From: an uncultured Bacillota bacterium
GTDB taxonomy: Bacteria; Bacillota; Clostridia; Peptostreptococcales; Anaerovoracaceae
Length of the DNA: 16,162 nt
NCBI GenBank assembly: GCA_946638265.1
Contig: CAMPBN010000013.1
Span: 1 to 16,162, forward strand
Reading direction: 5' to 3'
In this document: one piece after another, positions 1 to 6,186 of the stretch
Numbering within the stretch: position 1 is the first letter of the stretch
Layout of the letters: the number at the start of each line of letters is the position of its first letter
Program-made: the position numbers and the translations under genes
The notes under the pieces: model-generated
What the model saw: only the letters and a program-made list of their open reading frames with translations
What the model was told of the DNA's origin: nothing
Database searches by the model: none

Positions 1-135
1 AAATTCCAATTCCTCCGTATCGGCTATGATCTCAAACACTTCTTTTTCCAGCTGGCTTGCGCCGTTTGCGTCAAGTCTCCCCGCCAATGCAAGTGTATAT
101 TTTGTTCCGTCCTGACGTTTTTCAATCTTTAGCAT
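1..135 (-). CDS. STAS-domain protein (anti-sigma factor antagonist-like), 5' part only
   Basis: The first 45 codons of a gene that runs off the left edge. The start is the ATG at 135, preceded by a strong GGAGGAGGA ribosome binding site at about 141-150. The visible residues read MLKIEKRQDGTKYTLALAGR and continue LDANGASQLEKEVF. This is the usual opening of a STAS domain: a short beta strand, then the 'L.G.LD...A..LE' turn and first helix. STAS proteins of the SpoIIAA/RsbV type bind anti-sigma kinases and are switched by serine phosphorylation. The phospho-acceptor serine would lie further in, beyond the window, so the partner and the sigma factor cannot be named. It is co-directional with ychF, 94 bases downstream of the ychF stop, and probably has its own promoter. 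Confidence 0.7.
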   Translation of the reverse strand, partial: MLKIEKRQDGTKYTLALAGRLDANGASQLEKEVFEIIADTEELEF

Positions 136-207
136 TTTCTCCTCCTCCATGCTTCCGATGCACGGTATGCCGGCATCTTATGCTTCAACATTTTCAATGA
201 TATAACA

Positions 208-216
208 AGTATAACA
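208..216 (-). promoter_or_regulatory. possible extended -10 promoter for the STAS gene
   Basis: On the minus strand TGTTATACT (positions 216 down to 208) is an extended -10 element (TGn plus TATACT) between the ychF stop and the STAS start. I see no good -35 at 16-18 bases, so this is tentative. There is no clear terminator after ychF, so read-through is also possible. Confidence 0.3.
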
Positions 217-229
217 CAAAATCCCTTTT

Positions 230-1321
230 TTATACATTGAAAAGGAATGTAATTATGTCGCCGTCCTTAACTACGTATTCCTTACCTTCCGAGCGGAGCA
301 GCCCCTTTTCCCTGGCTGCCGCCATGCTGCCGCCTGCCTCGATAAAATTGGTATAGGCGATGGTCTCGGCACGGATGAATCCGCGTTCAAAGTCCGTATG
401 AATCTTACCTGCTGCCTGCGGTGCCTTGGTGCCTCTTTTGATGGTCCAGGCGCGGCATTCGTCTTCTCCGGCTGTCAGGAATGAGATGAGATCCAAAAGC
501 GAATAAGACGCCTTTACCAGCTTGTCCAGTCCGCTTTCTTCGATACCCATATCTGCAAGGAATTCCTTCCTTTCCTCTTCGTCCATCTCTGCCAGTTCTG
601 CTTCGATACCTGCACAGATAACTACAGTCTCGGAGCCTTCCGCTTCGGCAATTTTCTTCACCTTCTCGGAATATTCGTTGCCGGTAGCGGCATCGTCCTC
701 GGATACATTCGCAACATAGATGATCGGCTTGTATGAGAGAAGTCCCAGGGATTTTACGAAATCCTCGTCCTCTTCGTCTATATCCATAGCGCGGGCATTC
801 TTGCCTTCGCCAAGGTGTGCGTAAATGGCTTCCATCACAGCCAGATCGTGTGCCTGGCTCTTGTCGCCGCCCTTCATGCTGTTCTTAGTCTTAGCGATAC
901 GGCGCTCCAGGATTTCCATATCCGACAGGATGAGTTCCATATTGATGGTCTCAATGTCATTTTCAGGATCTATGCGGCCGTCCACATGGACGATATTTTC
1001 ATTTTCAAAACAGCGCACCACATGTACAATGGCTTCCACCTCACGGATATGACCGAGGAATTTGTTTCCCAGACCTTCGCCCTTGGAAGCGCCCTTTACC
1101 AGGCCTGCGATGTCGCAAAACTCGATGGTAGCATATATTGTCTTTTTGGAATTGTAAATCTCGTGGAGTTTGGTGATGCGCTCATCCGGCACCGTCACCA
1201 CTCCGATATTCGGCTCGATGGTGCAGAACGGATAGTTGGCCGCTTCAGCTCCCGCCTTTGTGATTGCATTGAAAAGTGTGCTTTTTCCGACGTTCGGAAG
1301 TCCCACAATGCCCAGTTTCAT
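230..1321 (-). CDS. ychF: redox-regulated ribosome-associated ATPase YchF (Obg-like ATPase)
   Basis: A 363-residue protein, the normal YchF length. The Walker A/G1 motif GLPNVGKST is at residues 7-15. The G3 region DIAGLVKGASKGEGLGNKFL follows around residue 67. The G4 position reads NVSE instead of NKxD, which is the known reason YchF binds ATP rather than GTP. The C-terminal end (roughly 280-363) is the TGS domain. The family binds ribosomes and is linked to oxidative stress responses and translation. I start at ATG 1321 because AAGGAG stands 8 bases upstream and all homologues start MKLGIVGLPNVGK. A 15-codon upstream extension exists but lacks a site of its own. The gene has its own promoter (1394-1422). 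Confidence 0.97.
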   Translation of the reverse strand: MKLGIVGLPNVGKSTLFNAITKAGAEAANYPFCTIEPNIGVVTVPDERITKLHEIYNSKKTIYATIEFCDIAGLVKGASKGEGLGNKFLGHIREVEAIVHVVRCFENENIVHVDGRIDPENDIETINMELILSDMEILERRIAKTKNSMKGGDKSQAHDLAVMEAIYAHLGEGKNARAMDIDEEDEDFVKSLGLLSYKPIIYVANVSEDDAATGNEYSEKVKKIAEAEGSETVVICAGIEAELAEMDEEERKEFLADMGIEESGLDKLVKASYSLLDLISFLTAGEDECRAWTIKRGTKAPQAAGKIHTDFERGFIRAETIAYTNFIEAGGSMAAAREKGLLRSEGKEYVVKDGDIITFLFNV

Positions 1322-1366
1322 ATATTTTATCTCCTTAAATCGTTGTCGCTCATTGCCCGCAGGCAT

Positions 1367-1413
1367 AAAAAAATGCCCCGAATCAGCGAATTAATTATAC
1401 ACTAATCGGGGCA
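1367..1413 (-). terminator. terminator of the B3/4-SugE operon
   Basis: Read on the minus strand, TGCCCCGA (1406-1413 arm) pairs with TCGGGGCA (1374-1381 arm) across a 24-base loop and is followed by seven Ts (1373-1367). It lies 53 bases after the exporter stop. The loop is long for an intrinsic terminator, and it contains the -10 of the ychF promoter. Confidence 0.55.
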
Positions 1414-1422
1414 AGGTTGCAA
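1394..1422 (-). promoter_or_regulatory. sigma-A promoter of ychF
   Basis: Minus strand TTGCAA (1422-1417), 17-base spacer, then a perfect TATAAT (1399-1394). Transcription would start near 1387, about 65 bases before the ychF ATG. The -10 sits in the loop of the preceding terminator hairpin, so terminator and promoter overlap. Confidence 0.7.
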
Positions 1423-1465
1423 TGTTATATGGATGCGCTTCGCGCCTTCGCCTGCAGAATCTGCT

Positions 1466-1786
1466 TCATTCTTTCGCCATGAGTTTCAGGCCTGCAATTC
1501 CGGCCACAATCAGGATAACGCATATTACCTGAGGCACCGACAGCCTTTCATGAAACAAAAGAACTCCAAGAAGCGTTGTCCCCACTATGCCCATACCGGT
1601 CCACATCGCATAGGCTGCTCCGAGCGGCAGCTGCCTGAGTGCGATGGCAAGGAATATTGCACTTGCCACATAGCCGATACCGGTGATGACCGACGGGAGT
1701 GGCACTGAAAAGCCGTTGGACATTTTCATGGCGACAGCCCAGGTAATTTCAAAAACACCTGCGATCAACAAATAAATCCATTTCAT
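1466..1786 (-). CDS. SMR-family exporter, SugE/Gdx (guanidinium) type
   Basis: A 106-residue, four-helix small multidrug resistance protein beginning MKWIYLLIAGVFEITWAVAM. The essential membrane glutamate (E13) lies in helix 1. The signature AAYAMWTGMGIVGTTLLG in the middle matches the SugE/Gdx subgroup rather than the EmrE subgroup. The Gdx subgroup is known to export guanidinium ion in exchange for protons; some members export quaternary ammonium ions. I choose ATG 1786. A TTG eleven codons upstream is in frame, but it adds a non-family N-terminus that nearly touches the upstream stop. The ribosome site is weak (AGAAGA), so translation may be coupled to the B3/4 gene, which ends 24 bases upstream. 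Confidence 0.88.
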   Translation of the reverse strand: MKWIYLLIAGVFEITWAVAMKMSNGFSVPLPSVITGIGYVASAIFLAIALRQLPLGAAYAMWTGMGIVGTTLLGVLLFHERLSVPQVICVILIVAGIAGLKLMAKE

Positions 1787-1809
1787 AATGAATATCTTCT
1801 CTGCCGCTG

Positions 1810-2520
1810 TTACTCGCAAATGATCATTTCAGGGCTTGCAGCGTTTATAAAATGCTTGGTGACGGTAGCACCCAGCTCTTTTTCGATAAGAGCTTTCAGC
1901 TCATCGAGCGCTGCGTCCAGGCATTCGTGGCTGTTTCCGTCCACTGTTTCGATGATCATAAAAGCATTCTTAGTGTCTTCGGTCAGCATGGTGCGAACGC
2001 CTTCACGCCAGTTGAAGCAGCGGCAGATTGCACCCTTATCATCCTTGTAAACCACTTCGCCTTCTGCCGGCGGATCGCTTTCGTCACTTCCGTAAGTGAT
2101 GAATTCTTCGCCGCCTGCCGCCAGAGTCAGCTTTACATCGCCCACAAATTTATCGATATCTTCTCCGCCCACAGGCACGCCGTATTTCATCGAAATGCCG
2201 TTGTAGAGATCCACCAGAGGGTTGATGCATCCGATTTCCTTACCCTGTGAAATCCGCTTCAGAAGTGCTTCGATGGAGCAGCGTGCACCTTTCTTGGTCT
2301 TGAATTTGTAAAAAGCATCTCTCCATGTGCGGATGATCGGATTTGCGGTAAATTCCTCTGCCATAATGTGCTTTTTGGCCTCTGCCTGCGCTTTTTTCAA
2401 ATAGTCGGCATATTTATTTCCATCCACGATGTGGTTTTCGATGCCGTTGCAGACCAAAATACCGATTTCAACCTCAGGAAAAATATTCAAAAGTTCCTTC
2501 TCGATGATAAATTTTTTCAT
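1810..2520 (-). CDS. B3/B4 tRNA-binding domain protein
   Basis: A 236-residue stand-alone protein of the B3/4 family, the domain of the phenylalanyl-tRNA synthetase beta chain that edits mischarged tRNA. The N-terminal 60-70 residues form a variable region. The B3/4 core includes the stretch RCSIEALLKRISQGKEIGCI followed by NPLVDLYNGISMKYGVPVGGEDID (from about residue 80 to 125). That is the family's hallmark, with the 'NP.VD..N..S......G..D' pattern. The C-terminal part has CRCFNWREG and a helix rich in E/K. Bacterial stand-alone members are presumed to act on aminoacyl-tRNA or amino acids, but their substrate is not established. GGAGG stands 8 bases before ATG 2520. It is first in an operon with the SMR exporter, behind a strong promoter and an attenuator-like leader. 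Confidence 0.85.
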   Translation of the reverse strand: MKKFIIEKELLNIFPEVEIGILVCNGIENHIVDGNKYADYLKKAQAEAKKHIMAEEFTANPIIRTWRDAFYKFKTKKGARCSIEALLKRISQGKEIGCINPLVDLYNGISMKYGVPVGGEDIDKFVGDVKLTLAAGGEEFITYGSDESDPPAEGEVVYKDDKGAICRCFNWREGVRTMLTEDTKNAFMIIETVDGNSHECLDAALDELKALIEKELGATVTKHFINAASPEMIICE

Positions 2521-2554
2521 TCTCTTAACCTCCGTTTTTACTTTAGACAGGTTT

Positions 2555-2645
2555 TAAAAAAGCGCACATTTCACACATCTTCTAAGACCTAACGATGTGG
2601 AAACGAGCGCTGAGAGCTCACTACCCGGTGGCAGTTTTATTATTT
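2555..2645 (-). promoter_or_regulatory. attenuator-like leader before the B3/4-exporter operon
   Basis: About 125 bases of untranslated leader separate the promoter from the start codon. On the minus strand AGCGC (2611-2607) pairs with GCGCT (2565-2561), and TTTCCACATC pairs with GATGTGTGAAA inside. Six Ts (2561-2556) follow, which makes a long imperfect intrinsic terminator. Just upstream GAGC (2619-2616) can pair with GCTC (2608-2605), which uses the same left arm and would prevent the terminator. A small CAC/GTG hairpin lies before it. This is a terminator/antiterminator layout. I could not match it to guanidine-I, -II or -III, T-box or another class known to me. Confidence 0.5.
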
Positions 2646-2651
2646 TTTTTG

Positions 2652-2680
2652 ATATTATCACTTATAAAGCAGTTTGTCAA
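2652..2680 (-). promoter_or_regulatory. sigma-A promoter of the B3/4-exporter operon
   Basis: Minus strand TTGACA (2680-2675), a 17-base spacer and TAATAT (2657-2652): near-perfect consensus. The expected start is near 2645, just before the structured leader. Confidence 0.85.
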
Positions 2681-2681
2681 G

Positions 2682-2715
2682 AAAACGCTTTACGCTCTTA
2701 TTGCTCCGGCGTTTT
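2682..2715 (-). terminator. weak possible terminator after the HD-GYP gene
   Basis: On the minus strand AAAACGC (2715-2709) can pair with GCGTTTT (2688-2682) around a 20-base loop, 10 bases after the HD-GYP stop. The T run is only four long and is followed directly by the next promoter, so it may be inefficient. Confidence 0.35.
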
Positions 2716-2724
2716 ACGCACCTG

Positions 2725-3834
2725 CTACTCTTGCATAACGGCCTGCTCTGCATTGTGCAATGCTTCGGAGATATCTATTTTTTGAACCTCCGAAATGGTC
2801 AGATTGAGGTGGTGCCTGTCGGCAAGATCCACAAGTCTCTGAGTCAGCGGCGCATCCGGAATGGTGGTCCTGATTTTTATCACCGGCCGTTTTTTGTTGG
2901 ATTTTACGGCATAGACCACACCGCGCGAGCCGTCTGAAAGCTGCACCGGTGTTCCGACCGGATAAGGCTCTATCCTGTCAACAAATTCGTTTACATATCT
3001 TGGATCGAACAATACTCCGCAGCCGCCCATAAGATATTCCAACGCCTCGGAAGGCGAAAATGCCGGTCTGTACAGTGTACCGCGAGTCAAAGCATCGTAT
3101 ACGTCAGCCACCATTATGATCCTGGCATATTTTGAAATATTTTCCCCTTTTCGTCCTTCAGGATAACCGCTCCCGTCCCATCTTTCGTGGTGATCCAGAA
3201 TAGCCTGATATGCGCTGAGCGGCAGATTGAAATATTTTCTGGCATAGTCCAGCCCCAGTCTGCAGTGCGCCTTTATCAGCTCGCCCTCTGCCCTGGTAAG
3301 CGGTTCCTTTTTTTCTCTGACTTCTTTCGGTACCCAATGCATTCCTATATCGCTGAAAATACTGGCAAAGCCCACCGAAAGCAGTTCGTCGTTGCCAAAT
3401 TCAAAGCGCGCAGCCAAAGCCACCGCCAAAATGCAGGTATTCACACCTCTCCTGAGGATGCGATTGTCGATCTCGACTCCCATGCCCAGGGAATTTATCA
3501 TTTCGGTGCTTCTGGTGATCACTTCTTTTACGACAGGATAAATGGATTCCCTGAAAACCTGAGGTGAAGTGACCAATCCCTTAGCCGTTGCAAGTATCTG
3601 ATAATCGATTTGATCTTTGTAGGAATGCTTGTATATTCTCTGCGGCTCTGCATGCCCTCTTTCGGTATTTTCATCACCGTCTATGATATATACTCCGTCA
3701 ATTTCTTTTTCGCACAAAGTCTCCAGCATCTTTTTGGTGATTTCGGTACCCCTGCTCATCAAAGTGACGCCTTCTAGGACAACGTCCCTCCCCAAGGACA
3801 TTCCCGGCAGAATATTTTCTAATTTTAAATACAT
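2725..3834 (-). CDS. HD-GYP domain protein with degenerate HD motif
   Basis: A 369-residue protein. Residues 1-55 form the small N-terminal beta-rich unit often found before HD-GYP domains (LENILPGMSLGRDV). Residues about 120-290 are the HD-GYP domain, with H190, HHERWDGSGYP at 215-225 and ADVYDAL at 243-249 all intact. The canonical HD pair is changed: the usual 'HDIGK' reads SDIGM at 161-165, and the histidine expected about 30 residues earlier reads N132. HD-GYP enzymes hydrolyse c-di-GMP with a two- or three-metal centre. Two ligands are missing here, so activity may be lost or changed and the protein could be a c-di-GMP sensor. It lies downstream of, and co-directional with, a GGDEF gene. 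AAGGAAGGA precedes the start. Confidence 0.9.
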   Translation of the reverse strand: MYLKLENILPGMSLGRDVVLEGVTLMSRGTEITKKMLETLCEKEIDGVYIIDGDENTERGHAEPQRIYKHSYKDQIDYQILATAKGLVTSPQVFRESIYPVVKEVITRSTEMINSLGMGVEIDNRILRRGVNTCILAVALAARFEFGNDELLSVGFASIFSDIGMHWVPKEVREKKEPLTRAEGELIKAHCRLGLDYARKYFNLPLSAYQAILDHHERWDGSGYPEGRKGENISKYARIIMVADVYDALTRGTLYRPAFSPSEALEYLMGGCGVLFDPRYVNEFVDRIEPYPVGTPVQLSDGSRGVVYAVKSNKKRPVIKIRTTIPDAPLTQRLVDLADRHHLNLTISEVQKIDISEALHNAEQAVMQE

Positions 3835-3909
3835 CTCTAATCCTTCCTTAACCTATATTTCCCCCAATTTTTAAGAAACGAATGTATGCCCCGATTTTTG
3901 CGTCGACTG

Positions 3910-3938
3910 ATTCTAATATATTTCAAAATAAATGGCAA
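3910..3938 (-). promoter_or_regulatory. probable promoter of the HD-GYP gene
   Basis: Minus strand TTGCCA (3938-3933), a 17-base spacer, TAGAAT (3915-3910). The -35 and its flank CTTGCCATTTATTTT closely resemble the promoter of the upstream GGDEF gene (6101-6128). Confidence 0.6.
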
Positions 3939-3987
3939 GCAAAATCTGACAAATTTTTTATCCATTTTTTTGCATAAATTTTGCCGC

Positions 3988-4019
3988 AAAAAAGCCCCGC
4001 GCACATGCCGGAGCTTTTT
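3988..4019 (-). terminator. terminator of the TPR-GGDEF gene
   Basis: Just after the stop codon, the minus strand reads AAAAAGCTCC, an 11-base loop, then GGGGCTTTTTT. Paired arms AAAAGC/GCTTTT plus CC/GG with one offset base give a typical intrinsic terminator, which separates this gene from the HD-GYP gene. Confidence 0.75.
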
Positions 4020-4021
4020 CA

Positions 4022-6034
4022 TTATTTCAATATCGAACGGAAGCTGCTCTCCAAAACGGTAAGCCCGCTGTCCCGGGTGGCTTCCCAGATTTCGGCCACG
4101 CGGTCTGTCACGCACTGCGCCCCGGCCGCATCCGTATCCGGAAGGAGTACGAAAAACGTGCTGTGCCTGCCGAATGCCATGGCATTGTCATTGCTCAGAG
4201 TCTTTCTGAGAACATTGCCGAACCTGTAAACCGCGGTGGCAAATTCATCATCTCCCGGAACGTCCTTCTTTTGAAGTCTGAACATCACAATATAGGCATC
4301 GGTACCGCGGACAGCCGAGTGCCGCGCTGCATAGCGGTAGAGAGTGCTGAAATCGGCAGTTCCCACGCTTATCGCTTCCTTTGCCGTCCCACGTTCCCCG
4401 AATATCGCCATCATGCGTGAAAGACTGTCGGCAGCGTCGTCAACGCCGGAGAACTCGTTTTCACCATAATAGAAGCAATATCCGTGTCTGCCGTTTTGCT
4501 TTACCTTGTAGAGTGCCTTGTCCGCTTTTCGGAACAAAACATCATATTCTCCGCCCTTTTCGGGAATATGCACGGCACCCACCGATACGCCGATAGGTAC
4601 TTCAAAATCTTCCCCTATCAGTTTTCTGCATTCATCCATCATCTGCAGATTGATATCTTCTGTGAAGGCGGCAATAACGCGCTCTTCCGCCGTATTTTCA
4701 AGGCAGACCACAAACTCATCGCCACCCACGCGGCAGATGATATCGCCGGATCTGCATCTCTTTCTGAGGATCTTCGAAAACAGCACAAGCGCATCATCGC
4801 CTCTGGCATGGCCGTAGAGGTCGTTGATCAGCTTGAAATTATCAAGATCCAGCACCATGAGAGTGCCATTTCCTTTTCTGCAAAAAGGCACCAGGAATTT
4901 TTCGGCTCCGGCCTTGTTGAAAAATCCGGTCAGCGCGTCAACATTCAGATTCTTCTCACTTTCCTGCGCCTGCCTGATCAGCCTTTTGGCATCGTCCATT
5001 GCCGCAAACAGCTTGTCCTGAATCTCCAGCTGCGTGGAGAGGTTTTCGGCGCTTCGGAGTTCGTAGCATTCATTGAGCATCGTCGCATAGCGCAGGGTTT
5101 CCACGTGGTCGCGGACCGCATCGTAATATGCGTATTTTATCTTGTATTCGCTGATCCTGTCCGAAAGCATGCCTGTTTTTTTCGAATAGTCTTCCAGAAG
5201 CTTTATGAATGCCTTTGCCCGATCGAAATCTTTGCGCGAGATCAGGTCGCTTGCCAGTCTTTCGTAATCCTTGGAATATTCGTGCATGCTGACTTTTGCC
5301 TCGGCTCCGGAAAGAGAGATGTCGGCATATATATTGCCTTCCGGTATATCGCCCATGGAATATCTGACGCTGGCAGTACGCAGAAAATAGCGTGCAAGCT
5401 CGTCCACTTTGTTATCCGCCTTGTCCATGGCATCTTTCATGATGCTGAGGCTTTCGAGTGCCTTGTCATACATGCCTTCGCGCTCATAATACTCGGACAT
5501 GTTGCCTGCAACCGTAAACAGCAGCCTGTAATCGTCCGGGGTCTTTTTCAGCACTTCTTTTATACTTTTTTCACCGTATCTGATGGCCTTTTTCTGGTCT
5601 CCCATGCGGCAATAATTCTCAGCAATATTACAATTCAGAGTAGCTGTTTTGACACCGGCATCGGGATGCTCTTTTAAGATGCCCGCAAGCTTTCTGAATG
5701 CATCGGCAGCCAGGAGATATGAGCCTGTGACAATGTAGTAAACCGCCAGGAGATTGTAGCTGCGGGCAGCCAGATCGTATTCTGCTGTCTCCGCAAATAA
5801 AGTAGTGGCTTTCAGCGCATAAGAAAGCACGCCCTTTCTTTCACCTGTGGAAAACAGCACATAACCCAGCCAATAGCTGGCTGCGCCTATGGTAAAAAGA
5901 TCGTGTTGATTGATGCCTTCATTCAGCAAAGCCTTTAACCGCTTTTTCACGGAAGGCAGATGTTCATTGAAATTTTCGGTGATTTCCTCGAACTGCTTTC
6001 GCCTTTCAAAATTAGGATCATTCTTCATTCTCAT
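4022..6034 (-). CDS. TPR-GGDEF diguanylate cyclase with a second degenerate cyclase-like domain
   Basis: A 670-residue cytosolic protein with no signal or membrane segment. Residues about 15-345 are a helical array of TPR-like repeats (for example AARSYNLLAVYYIVTGSYLLAAD). A short coiled linker follows (about 340-363). The GGDEF domain spans about 365-525, with DLDNFK at 396-401, the catalytic GGDEF at 437-441 and an I-site RSGD at 428-431 five residues before it. This suggests an active, product-inhibited cyclase making c-di-GMP from two GTP. The last 140 residues look like another GGDEF fold without the motif: LRKTLSNDNAMAFGRHSTFF then VLLPDTD, where GRHST stands at the GGDEF position. I start at ATG 6034 because AGGAGA lies 6 bases upstream; an in-frame ATG nine codons earlier has no such site. 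Confidence 0.93.
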   Translation of the reverse strand: MRMKNDPNFERRKQFEEITENFNEHLPSVKKRLKALLNEGINQHDLFTIGAASYWLGYVLFSTGERKGVLSYALKATTLFAETAEYDLAARSYNLLAVYYIVTGSYLLAADAFRKLAGILKEHPDAGVKTATLNCNIAENYCRMGDQKKAIRYGEKSIKEVLKKTPDDYRLLFTVAGNMSEYYEREGMYDKALESLSIMKDAMDKADNKVDELARYFLRTASVRYSMGDIPEGNIYADISLSGAEAKVSMHEYSKDYERLASDLISRKDFDRAKAFIKLLEDYSKKTGMLSDRISEYKIKYAYYDAVRDHVETLRYATMLNECYELRSAENLSTQLEIQDKLFAAMDDAKRLIRQAQESEKNLNVDALTGFFNKAGAEKFLVPFCRKGNGTLMVLDLDNFKLINDLYGHARGDDALVLFSKILRKRCRSGDIICRVGGDEFVVCLENTAEERVIAAFTEDINLQMMDECRKLIGEDFEVPIGVSVGAVHIPEKGGEYDVLFRKADKALYKVKQNGRHGYCFYYGENEFSGVDDAADSLSRMMAIFGERGTAKEAISVGTADFSTLYRYAARHSAVRGTDAYIVMFRLQKKDVPGDDEFATAVYRFGNVLRKTLSNDNAMAFGRHSTFFVLLPDTDAAGAQCVTDRVAEIWEATRDSGLTVLESSFRSILK

Positions 6035-6100
6035 CTGTACTCTCCTGCCGGGAATTGTCATTTAATATTCAAAAGTTCATCACAAAATAGTTCCATCACT

Positions 6101-6128
6101 ATTTTACATTTTATTAAATGAATGGCAA
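6101..6128 (-). promoter_or_regulatory. probable promoter of the TPR-GGDEF gene
   Basis: Minus strand TTGCCA (6128-6123), a 16-base spacer and TAAAAT (6106-6101), about 65 bases before the ATG. The -35 context CTTGCCATTCATTTAA resembles that of the HD-GYP gene. Confidence 0.55.
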
Positions 6129-6151
6129 GGGAAAAAGGAGAAACTTCAAAG

Positions 6152-6180
6152 AAAAAGCTCCGGAAATCCGGAGCTTTTTT
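6152..6180 (-). terminator. terminator of the WG-repeat gene
   Basis: A perfect hairpin with arms GCTCCGG/CCGGAGC and flanking A/T runs, directly after the WG-gene stop. On the transcript strand the loop is ATTT. The hairpin is identical, in inverted orientation, to the one at 8049-8077. A runs on one side and T runs on the other allow termination in both directions. Confidence 0.9.
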
Positions 6181-6186
6181 AGGTTA

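Noticed and set aside
1787..1819. TTG start extending the SMR exporter by eleven codons
   Set aside because: The extra residues are not found in the family, whose members start at or near MKWIYLL-type sequence.
2521..2645. Guanidine riboswitch upstream of the SugE/Gdx-containing operon
   Set aside because: None of the conserved cores of guanidine-I, -II or -III that I know is present, so I list it only as an unassigned attenuator.
4484..5677. 397-codon plus-strand open frame
   Set aside because: It is antisense to the TPR-GGDEF gene, which has clear domains and a good start; no family resemblance.
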